A stretch of 64,000 nt of DNA from Spongilla lacustris (lineage: Eukaryota; Porifera; Demospongiae; Spongillida; Spongillidae): the NCBI GenBank assembly GCA_949361645.1, contig OX442431.1:4605645-4669644 (forward strand). Reading direction: 5' to 3'. Below the pieces are notes generated by a model. The model ran no database searches and was not told the origin of the DNA. It saw only the letters and a program-made list of their open reading frames with translations. A program made the translations under genes and the position numbers. Shown here in pieces: positions 45,060-55,905 of the stretch (the stretch's first letter is position 1; every line of letters begins with the position of its first letter).

Positions 45060-46470
45060 TAAAAAAAATTAATCGATTAGGGGTCTTCGCAAATTTTTGG
45101 TCCTCTGCCTGACTAGCGACAGCACCTGCTGCCATATTGGACTGTGCCAGGTGAGAGGGAGCATAGGTGTCAGAGCATGTGGCATCCCAAACCAAAAGGT
45201 TTCCACTCTTCCAAGGGACCGTTGTGATGCCATCAGGACGTTTCCCATCAGAGCGGTCCAAGCCTGTGGGTTCAAGTCCGGATGGGATGTGGCAAGTGGA
45301 TAGGGCTCGATGCATGACATCATTTAGTGCAGCATGCTGTGACGACCATGCAGTACTAAAGTGACAGCTGAGACCATGAAGCCCAAAACAGTCAACCACT
45401 GGCCTACTGCCCCACAATGCTGGCAAGAATGTGGGCTGCATAGACCCACTCCTAGGCGAAGACAAACTGCCCCTCTAATCATTTCATTGTCCATTCTTAG
45501 GCCCAGCGAAGAGTTAGGGGCAGCCTGAAGCCAGGCACACCAGACACCTTCCTGGAGACAGCCAGTAGATGAGCCCTAGTGATGGCTTGGTCTAATATCG
45601 CTGCAGAGACTGCCTCTACCCTTGGAGAGTTCCATGCCTTCTGTGAATATGATGCTTTGTCCTGAGGAGATTGCTGATGGCCCTGTGACCACACAGAGAT
45701 AGCTGTCTCCTTGTGAATCAGGTCTGTGGAAAGGAGACATGATGGTAGGATCTTGTTGACAAGATCCTTAGAGCTGTGTAGAAAAGCTAGGAAAGCAAAT
45801 GGTGCTAGCTGTACAGCACTTCGAATGCCATGGCCCTCCAATCAAACTGGAAGTGTGGCTTGGGACCAGGCAGCTTCATCAAGCCAGATGTTAGTGATGG
45901 AGCAAAGAATTTTCCTAAGCTCATCATCACAGCATTGGAGTGTGGGTGTGAGAAAATAGAATGATGTCCTCAGCAAGCACAATAGCTTTGGGATGGCAAA
46001 AGCATTGCGGAGTAGGAGGATTGTATCATGTGAGAAAATGTGCTGCAACCCCTCACCCATCTGATTGAGCTGACATCACCAATGGGGATCCCAGTAAGGT
46101 GGCATCATGAGGGTCTATGAACAGGGCATTGGGAAAGAGCAACAGCATCTCTGAATGTACAGAAGGGTCACTGGTGTCGTGACAACTTCAGTTTTAGCAT
46201 GGTGGTTGCATGTGTAAAGTGAGGCAGAAGAGGAGAGGGCCCAGAGGATCCCATTGCTGTACATATCATCTTCTGCTGACATAATGATCTTGTCTCCAAA
46301 AAATAGGGAAGATGGAGAGGAATAGGCTGAGCAAGGGGTAGAGCTCAGGGACTAGCTTTTTCACAGCCAACAACATCTTGTCACGTCGGATGGAGTTGAA
46401 GGCATTGCTGAAGTCTAGTTTTAGAAGCAGCATGTCAGATGGAAGAGAGTGCAGGTACTGTCTGGCAGCA
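45060..46470 (-). pseudogene. LINE remnant B with restriction-like endonuclease (RLE) domain
   Basis: Minus strand, in order: reverse-transcriptase motif LLLKLDFSNAFNSIRRDKML (about 46450-46390), degenerate RT/linker frames, SAVQLAPFAFLAFLHSSKDL (about 45820-45760), a Cys/His knuckle region with GLHGLSC, then AALNDVMHRALS, LEPTGLDRSDGKRPDG and LLVWDATCSDTYAPSHL (45350-45120). E...RPD...WD fits the PD-(D/E)XK endonuclease of R2/NeSL-like LINEs. There are many stops and shifts, and the catalytic RT YxDD is not preserved. A T17 run at about 45030-45047 could be its poly(A) tail. Confidence 0.75.
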
Positions 46471-46554
46471 TGAACTACAGCTTCTGCTCCACCTTATTGA
46501 CACCAAAACCCATAAATAATAATAGTAATTTTAAATAATACATACACAACATTA

Positions 46555-48204
46555 TTAATTATGGTTACTAATAGTTAATGATCTTGGAATCCTCCGGATT
46601 GCCCTGGCATTTGCCCTAACAAGGGTCAGGTTCAGCCTCCCATATAAAGCTGCGATGGCTATGGACTTTGGGTAGTTCTGTCTTGTGGCCAATCTGAAAG
46701 CAAGCTGAGATATAATGCCCATTGTAAACAAATACCCAAATGTCTCCACTGCAAGTGGGATGGACACCCAACCCAGTTCAGCACATTTGGTGCCATTGGA
46801 CCTATGCTCGCAGACCCTGCTGTCACACTCACTTCAGGTAAACTGTTCGACACTAGCAGTGATGTGACAGTGAAGTCGAATGCAGCTGGCTTGCCCAGCA
46901 TCCAATTTGCAGCAAGAACACATGAAGTCCATAACCACTCCCAACCTCTACCTGAACACCAACGCAGGCTTTCCGGCATGACTCCACAAAAACATCCCAC
47001 AGCCTGTTATGGCGGGTGATCACATCACCTCCGTGCTTGTAAGTCAATGCATAGTGACAGGGAGTCCAATGAATGAGCTGGACAACTGGCATGCTGAGAC
47101 ACTCATGCCTAGCCACCACTGTATGGCTGTTTGAAACTCCAGAGGGTCAAGTTGTATGTTAAGCCATGGAGATAAAAGCCAGGCTGCACCATGGGGGAAG
47201 ATACGAATAATAGACATGCAAACAGCTTATTAAATTGGCTATCTTCAAAGGTCATGGAGTGTGAGAGACTGCTTCTATTGTAATGGCCTCAGTCAGTGGA
47301 ATATGGCTATTATATTATAGAATGGACAAGATGTTGATTAGATATCAAATCCTGTGTGGACATGCTAAGTGAAGCTATGTAACAAGCTGCTGAGTGATCT
47401 GAGAGGCTGTGAAGCTCAATACCATCTCAGTCTACTTAAACTGATGCCTGTTCCCAAGAACTATTGGTGGTATCTACACCAGTACACAAGGCAAAGCAAT
47501 GGTGAACATCATTGTCAAAGTATTTAAATCCTTCAGCCACAAGGGAAGGAGGTGTGGATCTTGCCAGATGTACAAGTTTGCAAAAACTCCTGCATTGGCG
47601 CAAGAGGAGTAAAGCAACTTGGGGAGCCAACCTACTCTAAGTGTGTGAGAAACTTAACTTGGAGGCTATTGCACATTTCTGAGACACAAACGTGGCACAG
47701 AATATAGCATCACCAATAGGAAAGCCAAGAATTTCAAAGTGGGGTGCATTAGACTTTTTCATTCCAGATGGGAAAATACTGAGGTCACTCAAGCTGAACA
47801 GTTTGCACTTTGCTACATTAATACAAAGACCACATGCAGGCCCTTGTTCCTGGATAATTGAAAGAACTCAGGAAACAGCGAGTTTTGGACCGGTAATAAC
47901 ACCATCATCCTGGCACCATGAATTAAAGAGCAGACTTGAGCAACCTTCATCCATAGCACAGATACAAGAACATGCAGTGCCAAGCAGACGAACAAGGGAC
48001 TTAGTGGTGGCCATGGACACCAACCTCAGAGCTCATGGTACCTAAATGATGCCTCAATAAAAGATGCTAGCTATATCACCATGATGCCCATGGTGGGCTC
48101 AACTCTGGAAAGTTGGTAGCACATTCGTCTAACATGGCCTGGCGAGAAACAAGATTAAATGCATTATGCATATCTATCTTTCTATATGTATGTATGTGTG
48201 TGTA
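46555..48204 (-). pseudogene. LINE remnant A with RLE domain
   Basis: Minus strand, in order: RT motif A MHNAFNLVSRQAMLDECATN (about 48170-48110), the catalytic-loop remnant WCQDDGVITGPK (about 47920), CKLFSLSDLSIFP, FEILGFPIGDAIFC, FCKLVHLARSTPPSLVAEGF (about 47570), then the endonuclease-type C-terminus HGGDVITRHNRLWDVFVESC, NWMLGKPAAFDFTVTS and LYGRLNLTLVRANARAI (to 46555). The frame changes several times. It is related to but distinct from remnant B; a (GT)n tract marks its 5' end. Confidence 0.75.
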
Positions 48205-48300
48205 TATATGTGTGTGTGTGTGTATGTATGTGTGTGTGTGTGCGTGCATGCGTGCGTGTGTGTGTGTATGTGTGTGTGTGTGCGTATGTATGTATGTTTG
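48185..48300. repeat. TATG/TG-type microsatellite
   Basis: TGTGTGTATATATGTGTGTG and TGCGTGCATGCGTGCG variants. Confidence 0.9.
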
Positions 48301-48571
48301 CATCCTTTCCTAATGGAGGAGACTAGGCTAGGGAGGTTGGGCTATGTTGAAGCATTTAACCTCCCATTAGCTTTCATATGATCCATCCTATATGTACTGA
48401 ATATCCATACATATATCTACACTGACTACATGCATACAGACCTGCATGGGTATATGTACATTGAATAGATCCGTTCAGACCTGCATGCAAGGGAATAGTG
48501 CCAGCATGGTATGTATGTTTACTGTAAGTATTCCTCAGTCCAAATACTTAAAGCCTTCTGCATGTCCTAAT

Positions 48572-48808
48572 AATACTCATGGCCTTACCTCTGTCCAAAC
48601 ACTCATGGCCTTACCTCTGTCCAAACACTCATGCATGGCCTACCTCTGTCCAAACACTCATGGCCTTACCTCTGTCCAAACACTCATGGCCTTACCTCTG
48701 TCCAAATAATACTCATGGCCTTACCTCTGTCCAAATACTCATGGGCCGTCATGGCCTTACCTCTGTCCAAATACTCATGGCCTTACCTCTGTCCAAATAC
48801 TCATATAT
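48572..48808. repeat. 26-bp tandem repeat, ~9 copies
   Basis: Unit CTCATGGCCTTACCTCTGTC + CAAACA, with some units reading CAAATAATA. Confidence 0.95.
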
Positions 48809-49012
48809 AAAAACTTCGGCAAGTGCAACCCTGATCATTATGTTATTCCAGAAGCTGCAAGGACTACCTCGATTTGATAATTATTGATCAACATAGTCTC
48901 TAGTATATCGTCTCTGGCATCTTATTGATCTATCCACACCATGTGTAGTGTTTTATGATCCGCAAGCATGAATGATTCTCACTTGTGATTTTCTTTATAT
49001 ACACAATGCATG

Positions 49013-50090
49013 CTACACTGTACATATCGCAGTTAACTTAAGTAGAATATCTGCCATATCAGGTCGTCTGTTATGATCTTTACTTGTACATTCTCTAATG
49101 ATAGTTGCCATGGTTTGTGAGGAGAGGCTCCGAAGACGATTTTCCCTCTTCTGCACATCTGGAAACTCTCTGGTAATCATTTCTAACAAAAGAACACCAT
49201 AGCTGAAAGTGTCCATCTTAGGAGACTGCCTAGAGGGAATAACACTCTCTGGAGCTGCATACACAGAGCTGCCAGGTGCCACTGTGGACATCTGGCGTAC
49301 AAAGTTGGCTGAACCATAGTCAGACAGTTTTGCTCTCCATGTGTCCACTCCAACAGGTTCCAGCAGTACATTGGCACTACTCACATCTCGGTGAACAATG
49401 GGGACTGGTTTCATGGAATGCAAGTAGTTCAAAGCCCTGCAAACATCTGTACTGATGGAGATGACCTGCTGATTTGACAGCTTTCTGGTCTCCAAGACAC
49501 CCCTCAGACTGAAGGGCATCAGCTCTGTGAGGATGATGTATTCCTCATCCAGAGTGGCTCCTATGAACAGGAGAATGTTAGGGTGGTGGGTCACAGCAGC
49601 TATGCCCATTTCTCTTTTAAACAACTGAAGGTTATAGGGAGACACTATTATGTCATGAAGTAGCTTTGCAGCTACTTCGATTCCACGAAACCTGGCAGCC
49701 TTCACAACACACCATCCTCCTCTGCCCAAGACTTTGTCCATTAAACAAATTTCTTTCCTCTGTATGGTCCATGAGGGTACCCCAGCTGTGGTAGCATTTT
49801 CAGCTTCTAAGGCTCTTTTATTAGCTTCAGTAGCTCTTATTTGTGCTTCAGTAGCTCTTATTTGTGCTTCAGTAGCTCTCTTTTCATCTTCAATAGCTCT
49901 CTCTTCGGTTTCAAAAGCTCTTTCTTCAGCTAGAATAACTCTCTCTCTTTGGCTTCAGTAGCTCTCCTTTCGGCTTCGGTAGCTCTTTCTTCAGCTTCAG
50001 TAGCTCTTTCTTCAGCTTCAGTAGCTCTTTCTTCAGCTTCAGTAGCTCTCACTTCAGTTACAACAGCTCTCCTTTCAGCTCCAATAGTAC
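49013..50090 (-). CDS. Kinase exon: coiled coil plus TKL-type protein kinase domain (C-terminal exon of an ankyrin/coiled-coil/TM kinase)
   Basis: The 3' exon ends at TAG 49015-49013; the 3' splice site CTTTACACAG is at 50100-50091. First comes a heptad coil (ATEAEERATEAEE...), then WTIQRKEI and the kinase domain. Counting from Met at 49741: glycine loop G6-R-G-G-W-C (third glycine replaced by Cys), Lys26 in VAAK, Glu44, H117-R-D119 with Asn124, D141-Y-G (DYG instead of DFG), A163-P-E. The catalytic set is complete, so activity is plausible. The fold type recalls TKL/RIPK-like kinases enlarged in sponges (from memory). One problem: in the (GA)n run at about 49938-49948 the upstream coil frame shifts relative to the kinase frame (one or two bases), from a real mutation, slippage or an assembly error. 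No Met-initiated host start other than 49741 is visible in this frame. Confidence 0.8.
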
Positions 50091-50143
50091 CTGTGTAAAG
50101 GTAACAAATTACTGAAAGACGATATGCAATCAGGCTATCTCAC

Positions 50144-50890
50144 CATTGATTTTCAAACAGCGCCATGAACAGTAAAACACTGCGAGCAGTACTAAAACAC
50201 TTGAGCAAACTATTAAAAAAGCATTCTCTTCAGTAGCTCTCTTTTCAGCTTCATTAGCTCTCTTTTCAGTTTCACTATCTCTCTTAACAGCTTCACTAGC
50301 TCTCTTTTCAGTGTCGCTAGCTCTCTTTTCAGCTCCAGTAGCTCTCTTTTCTGCTTCACTAACTCTCTTTTCAGTGTCACTAGCTCTCTTTTCACTTTCA
50401 CTAGCTCTCTTTTCAGCTTCAGTAGCTCTTTTTTCAGCTTCAGTAGCTCTCTTTATAGCTTCACTAGTACTCTTTTCAGCTTCACTAACTCTCTTTTCAG
50501 CTTCACTAACTCTCTTTTTAACTTCACTATTTCTCTTTTCAGCTTCACTAGTACACTTTTCAGCATCACTAGCTCTCTTTTCAGCTCCAGTAGCTCTCTT
50601 TTCTGCTTCACTAACTCTCTTTTCAGTTTCACTAGCTCTCTTTACAGCTTCACTAGCTCTCTTTTCACTTTCACTAGCTCTCTTTTCAGCTCCAGTAGCT
50701 CTCTTTTCTGCTTCACTAACTCTCTTTTCAGTTTCACTAGCTCTCTTTACAGCTTCACTAGCTCTCTTTTCAGCTTCACTAGCTCTCTTTTCAGCTTCAC
50801 TAGCTCTCTTTACAGCTTCACTAGTACTCTTTACAGCTTCAGTAGCTCTCTTTTCAGCTTCATTAGCTTTCTTTTCAGCTTCACTAGCAT
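50144..50890 (-). CDS. Exon with heptad coiled coil and transmembrane helix (same kinase gene)
   Basis: Bounded by CTCATGCAG at 50899-50891 and the donor GTGAGAT at 50143-50137. It reads about 32 heptads of the S-E-A-E-K-R-A type (21-bp DNA unit) with no methionine, which is why it is easy to miss. It then reads AFLIVCSSVLVLLAVFYCSW, a ~20-residue hydrophobic helix followed by R-C-L-K, a likely membrane anchor. The junction to the next exon is phase 1 (I-N-G-T-I-G-A). The coil probably drives self-association. Repeat blocks at 50330-50400, 50570-50640 and 50680-50740 are near copies, so unit number may vary. Confidence 0.75.
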
Positions 50891-51288
50891 CTGCATGAGA
50901 TTGTATTAGTACATGTATTTTACATGCTACACAAACCTAACAACATAAATACTATAAGAATGCAGTTTTTGGTATTCAGGAAGGTCTTGATGGTTCGCTT
51001 GCATTCCACTTTTCAATGGCAATTCAACCAGATCTTCGGCTACAAAATGCACCTGCTGTCATTAACTCTGTGATTGTACATCACATTTTATTGCATATAA
51101 TATAATACTGATCTTGTTCATTATGCATTCATGACTACTAAAGTTGGGCAACTTGATGCTCTACATGTATAAAAATTAGCTCCAGATTAGTGATGCTTAT
51201 AGTTATATAGACCCACATCTAATAAGTATTTCAGTTACTACACATGAATTGTTTAACACAATACCTTATTGTACCTTTTAAAAAATAC
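50891..51288. other. Intron, nothing else seen
   Basis: AT-rich sequence between the coil exons. Confidence 0.5.
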
Positions 51289-51364
51289 CTGCTTTAGCAT
51301 TTTGAAGTTCTTTGAACAACAAAGTGATGATCTGCTGACACTTGATGGTAGCATCATGCAGGTC
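51289..51364 (-). CDS. Short linker/coil exon (same kinase gene)
   Basis: 76 bp between CCTCAGAAG (acceptor) and GTATTTTT (donor). It reads DLHDATIKCQQIITLLFKEL, then QNAKA, starting in phase 0 and ending in phase 1, which joins exactly to D-A-S-E-A-E-K of the next exon. Confidence 0.65.
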
Positions 51365-52123
51365 CTTCTGAGGAAATCAAAATTAAACCAAACTGATTTC
51401 ATTTGGAAAGTGGTTCATTTGTGTGCAAGTAAATTTCATTGCCAATACATTGCTTCATGTATTGATCATGGTGGATGTTATATATAACAGATTATAAGAT
51501 TGAAATGTTATTTCCCATAGTGAGTGTTGTGACATCATTTAAATCAATGGCACTGTGGTCTCAAAATAATAATGGCATGTCTTCTATAACCCACGTATAT
51601 ACAGTAGCCCATGTGCAAAGTTCTCACCATTTCCCCCCATGCACATAACGTTTTCCAGCAATACTGATAGTACTTTTAAAAGCATCATTTCAAAGCTCCA
51701 TCTAGGCTTGTTTCGATGGACCTGATATCTTATAATTTTTTTAATTGTGACTGGTGGAAGTTAAGGGATTTTGAAATCCAGTGAATTAGCTTTAGTATAG
51801 ACTGTTTACATTTGCACCAATAACTGCTGCACTAGTTTGCATCTACGTATAGTTTTTCTAGTTATAAAAATGTTACCGAAGGTTGGATGGGTGGTCATAG
51901 TCCACTGACAATGTAGGGGAAGAAATCCACACTGCGGCAAAAGCCATCATTGTTCAAACGACTTCTAGCTAGTTTATTAGGTACCAATAGAATGCCTATG
52001 TATTTGCCATTGCTATCAGCAATCAAGTGATATTTGGAAGAGGTGTGGAGAGCTTCAGAGGTGTGTGCATCAGGATTTTTCTTCTCTCTTTGAACTTAAT
52101 GATGTCCCAAACCATATCATGTA
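51365..52123. other. Intron with a possible degraded coding patch
   Basis: At about 51893-52070 the minus strand reads SSKYHLIADSNGKYIGILLV and PNKLARSRLNNDGF without a stop. No family recognised; it may be a transposon fragment. Confidence 0.3.
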
Positions 52124-53180
52124 GGGTGTGCAACCAAATTTTAGGTTATTTGATTATTCATGATTACTTATTACTATAAGATTAACTGGTTTCAGAATTT
52201 CCTTTAGTCGAAATAAACAATACTGTTTTTTTTTTTTTATTATTGCAATTAGTCGATCTTCATATGCACAAATCGATCAGAAATCAATTACACATATGCC
52301 CTTTGCCTATCTGATGTTGGCTTAGGTTAATGAAACAAAAATAATGTAATCAAGTCTGGGGACCCAGCAGAAGGTACACTGTAACCATCAGTTGGGTTCA
52401 AAGTCTTAATCAACTCTGCCCTCCCTCAAAATACCCAGTGCACATGCACAGCAATAGAAATACGTTTGGTAAAGTTCATGCTCACACTTGACCTTCCTGC
52501 TCACTGCAGTACTGTACATCTCTTTTGCACTAGCTAAGTGTTCTATTGGTTCCCAGGCTAAACCAGGTGTAATCTTCAGGCCTAACCCTTCTCCAGATTA
52601 TATTATTGGGGGGAGGGGCATGCTGTTCGATCAATGGATTATAACTACATGGGGGAATATATTCGCAAAAAGAGACCTAACGCAATAATTTTTTTTTTCC
52701 AGAAAGGAGTGTCAAAGTTGATGCATGCTATTCAAATGCATGCATTGTAATTATAAATTCATACCATTTAATTCCACTATGCACAGTCCAATTTCAAGTG
52801 TGCAAGAAAGAAGTTGTAGAGGACCTAGGAATCTCATAGAATATCAAATAATTTGAAAACTTGACAAAACATACTACTGACGTTAGATCCCTTTTCGCTG
52901 ATATTTTAAGTTGACATAAGCAGCTGATAAGCTAGTAGGAATAGCGACAATAAAACTGGCTATATAGACTTGAGGAACTGTGATGTATCAAAAATCATTG
53001 AAACCTGAAAAAACCTAGATAATCATTAGCAAATAGATAGTTCATGAATCGCCAAAATCAATTTTACGTTTCTAATAACCGAATTGCAAGTTGTTATAAA
53101 CCTCAAAAATCGATTAGGCTTTTTCTAATAGTCAAAATGATCAATTTTCATTTATCAAAAAGATTACGCACTGTGATTGT
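52124..53180. mobile_element. Non-autonomous hAT copy in inverted orientation to 54774-55656, with an insertion
   Basis: Starts TAGGGTGTGCAACCAAATTT. Its first ~520 bp and last ~225 bp are the complement of 54774-55656 (e.g. ACTGGCTATATAGACTTGAG, GATCAATGGATTATAACTA). About 300 bp in the middle (52655-52950) is extra and includes a remnant of the CACTA-like transposase exon 1 (TTGTAGAGGACC...CAAATAATTTGAAAAC, compare 13585-13620). The right end is eroded (TTACGCACTGTG) and no target duplication was found. Confidence 0.6.
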
Positions 53181-53271
53181 TAGAAGTTGACAGAAAGTGT
53201 ACTTGCTGATTGAGAATTGATAAAAGAGTAGAAGTCAAATATTATGCAGTGAATCAGATAATGCAAAGCCC

Positions 53272-53440
53272 TACATTGCACGAATGGCACTTCATCACAG
53301 TTATGGTGCAGATTCCACATCTACGGCAATGATGCCCTTTGGCTATGCATTGGGTGGCCCCATCAACTGAGACCTCCCATGAAGGCAAATTGTTTCTGAT
53401 ATCCAATTCAGCATTAGATCTAGCACAATGGATCCTGGAT
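53272..53440 (-). pseudogene. Cys-rich transposase C-terminal remnant
   Basis: Minus strand reads NLPSWEVSVDGATQCIAKGH, then HCRRCGICTITVMKCHSCNV and GLC. The CxxC pairs in K-C-x-x-C-N-V-G-L-C spacing are typical of piggyBac-like C-terminal zinc ribbons. No catalytic part. Confidence 0.45.
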
Positions 53441-53579
53441 ATGGCTATGATGGGGCATGCAGTATGCTGAATACATGTGCTGGTGTTCTCAGTTTGAATG
53501 TTTCTGATTGGGTATATTTTGTAAACATGTGCATATGCATGCAGCTCATCAGTTCTACATTGTGTAAATAATAACTTAC

Positions 53580-53645
53580 ATGTCGATTTAAGATTTCTTT
53601 GATAACCTGCCGATTGGCAGCAATGTCAAGGGCTGTTTTACCACT
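53580..53645 (-). CDS. Partial ankyrin-repeat exon (kinase gene)
   Basis: 66 bp, phase 0 at both ends, between CTGCCACAG and GTAAGTTAT. It reads SGKTALDIAANRQVIKEILN + RH, the first two-thirds of an ankyrin repeat and likely the last repeat before the coil. Confidence 0.7.
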
Positions 53646-53711
53646 CTGTGGCAGTTAATAAACATAAATAGATGTACACAATCACATTCTTAATGACATT
53701 AACAGACTTAC

Positions 53712-53810
53712 CCGATCTTGAATATCAACTTTTGCGTTTGCTGCCAATAATTTTATAATGATATCAATGTATCCTCGTCGAACAGCTAGATGGAGAGGTG
53801 TTTGCCCGAT
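53712..53810 (-). CDS. Ankyrin-repeat exon, 33 codons (kinase gene)
   Basis: 99 bp, phase 0, between TTTGTAG and GTAAGTC. It reads IGQTPLHLAVRRGYIDIIIK, then LLAANAKVDIQDR, a textbook ankyrin repeat (G-x-T-P-L-H-L-A). Confidence 0.85.
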
Positions 53811-54039
53811 CTACAAATCCAAGATACCCATTGGCCACTATGAGTTACGTGAACATGCAAGCGAATCATGTTTCAATTTGAGTACAATAGATAGAACTAT
53901 GAATAGTGGCATAATATCACTATGGATTACGGTATCAGAAGGATTGAAGTTTATGTTCCAAATACGTCAGAGGCATGCACACATTTGAAAATTAAACCTT
54001 TGTTGTACTATACAAGTAAACAGATATATTTAGACACTG

Positions 54040-54122
54040 CATCTAAGCATGATAGCCATGAAATTAGCCCTGATGAGGTGGAGATTTAATCTCCCATACA
54101 GTTCTGCTAGCGTAACTGACTT
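54040..54122 (-). pseudogene. Small LINE C-terminal fragment
   Basis: Minus strand reads VTLAELYGRLNLHLIRANFM, matching the LYGRLNLTLVRANARAI tail of LINE remnant A (46590). Confidence 0.6.
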
Positions 54123-54174
54123 CTAAAAAAGAATACAAACATACTGTATGTCAAACACGGAGAGTTGGCCTTAC

Positions 54175-54273
54175 ATTGTCTTTAAGATTGACTCTAGCAC
54201 GAGAAGACAGCAGTAAGGTCACCACCTCACCTTTCCCGGCATCAGAGGCATAATGCAGAGCACTCCAACCAAC
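54175..54273 (-). CDS. Ankyrin-repeat exon, 33 codons (kinase gene)
   Basis: 99 bp, phase 0, between CCATCACAG and GTAAGGCC. It reads VGWSALHYASDAGKGEVVTL, then LLSSRARVNLKDN. It is a close paralogue of the split exon upstream. Confidence 0.85.
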
Positions 54274-54773
54274 CTGTGATGGCACAGCAGAGTATATAAT
54301 ATAAATGCCACAATGTAACAAAAAATGAGATGCTTGACAGAGATATGTACATGCAAATTATTATAGTAGCTAATTCAGTAGAGTTATAAAAATATAACTA
54401 TTGCATTAATTTGTAATTCTCGTGGAAATCAGTTTTGTCTAAATACAGCCACTAATAGGCTCTGTCGATTCATTTAAAATTCCTCTTAAAAATATAGTAA
54501 TTGTATCGAATTATAATAAAAAGAAAATGAGCACTCATTGTAAGGATAATTAACATAAAAGACACAGCATTGAGTGAGCATAAACTGCATGAGTGCATAT
54601 ATTTCCTTAATAAAATAAATTATAATTGGGATAGCAAGACAAATACACACTCAATAATTATAATTATAAGTAAATGAATACATTTACAAACTGCATCTAG
54701 GCATTGATATCTATGCCATTAACTCTGACAAGGTGGACTTCTAATAAAATTATGCAAACGTATAGATTTATTG

Positions 54774-55656
54774 TAGGGTGTGTAATTTTTTTGTAAATCA
54801 AAATCAATTGGTAAAAAAAGTCTAATCGATTTTTCAGGATTATAGAATCGGTTACTAGAAACATAAGATCGATTTCGGTGATTAATGAATTATTTATTTG
54901 CCAACGATTACCTATTTTTAATATTGGCACGATAAATCATAGTTCCTCAAGTCTATATAGCCAGTTCATGTGCCCTATAGTTATAATCCATTGGTCAAAC
55001 AGCAAGTCCCCCAATAATCAACAAGTAGCAGAAACAAAAAAGCCTGTGAAACCTCATGGCAAACCTGGTGGAACGCTGGTCCACACATATACCAAAGCCG
55101 CAAATCACGACATGTACATTATATAGAGGTTGTAATGGCTCAATGTCTGGAAAAGGGTGTACCTAAATATTTGGGTCTGAAAATGACACCTGGGTGAGCC
55201 CAAGGAAACAATAGAACACTTAGCGGTCAAAAGAGTATGTAGCTGTAGTGCATTTCATTAATGCACACATACTATAGTGCAGAAAACAGGAAGGTCAAGC
55301 ATGAGCGCAAACTATATCAAACATGGCGTTCACGTGCACCGGTATTTTGAGGGAGGGCAGAGTTGATTAGACTGGGGACCTGAATGATGTAGCCAGGTCC
55401 CCAGACTAAATGTTGCAAAATTTCTTTACCTTTTAATTAACCCATTAGTAAGCCATTGCTAGACAGGCAGGAAAAGCCAAGGGCATATAAATGATTTCAG
55501 ACCGATTTCTGCATATGAACAAAATGAATATTTACTAAGAAAAACAGAATTGGTTATTTCGACCAAAGGAAATTCTGAAATCGGACTAAATGCATAGTCG
55601 ACCAAATAGGTAATCATGAATAATCGAATAATCTAAAAAATCGGTTACAAACCCTT
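54774..55656. mobile_element. Non-autonomous hAT element, 883 bp
   Basis: Starts TAGGGTGTGTAATTTT and ends GGTTACAAACCCTT, with 8-bp duplication ATTTATTG (54766-54773, 55657-55664). It lies in an intron of the kinase gene. No coding capacity. Confidence 0.8.
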
Positions 55657-55692
55657 ATTTATTGGATGTCAAACACAGAGAGTTGGCCTTAC

Positions 55693-55740
55693 ATTGTCTT
55701 TAAGATTGATTTCAGCACGAGAAGACAGCAGTAAGGTCAC
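55693..55740 (-). CDS. Ankyrin exon, 3' part, split by the gypsy insertion
   Basis: 48 bp ending in the donor GTAAGGCC at 55692. It reads (T)LLLSSRAEINLKDN. Together with 60178-60228 it gives exactly 99 bp, one 33-codon ankyrin exon, once the element and one copy of its 5-bp duplication are discounted. Confidence 0.8.
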
Positions 55741-55881
55741 TGTAGTGTATAATAATATTAATAATGTTATATTGTTCGCGCATGCGTAGTTTTTGATTTA
55801 TTCTAGAGATGGACTAGATTGTTACTAGTTGTACCTGTGTTCTCTATCCTAAGTGAATATTAGTTTGTCTAATACACTACA
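55741..55881 (+). repeat. 5' LTR, 141 bp
   Basis: TGTAGTGTATAATAATATTA ... AATACACTACA. It carries CGCGCATGCGTA at 55777-55788. Confidence 0.95.
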
Positions 55882-55884
55882 TTT

Positions 55885-55901
55885 TGGCGACGAGGGTGGG
55901 A
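55885..55901 (+). other. Primer-binding site
   Basis: TGGCGACGAGGGTGGGA, 3 bp after the LTR. The same site follows the LTR of the element at 61611. The tRNA was not identified. Confidence 0.7.
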
Positions 55902-55905
55902 TAAA

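Noticed and set aside
45265..45280. GGTTCAAGTCC resembling a tRNA T-arm/B box
   Set aside because: It falls in the endonuclease-coding part of LINE remnant B (antisense) and no tRNA stem can be formed around it.
50311..50898. 195-codon plus-strand ORF of repeated S-L-A-L-F-S-A
   Set aside because: Antisense shadow of the heptad coiled-coil exon of the kinase gene on the minus strand.
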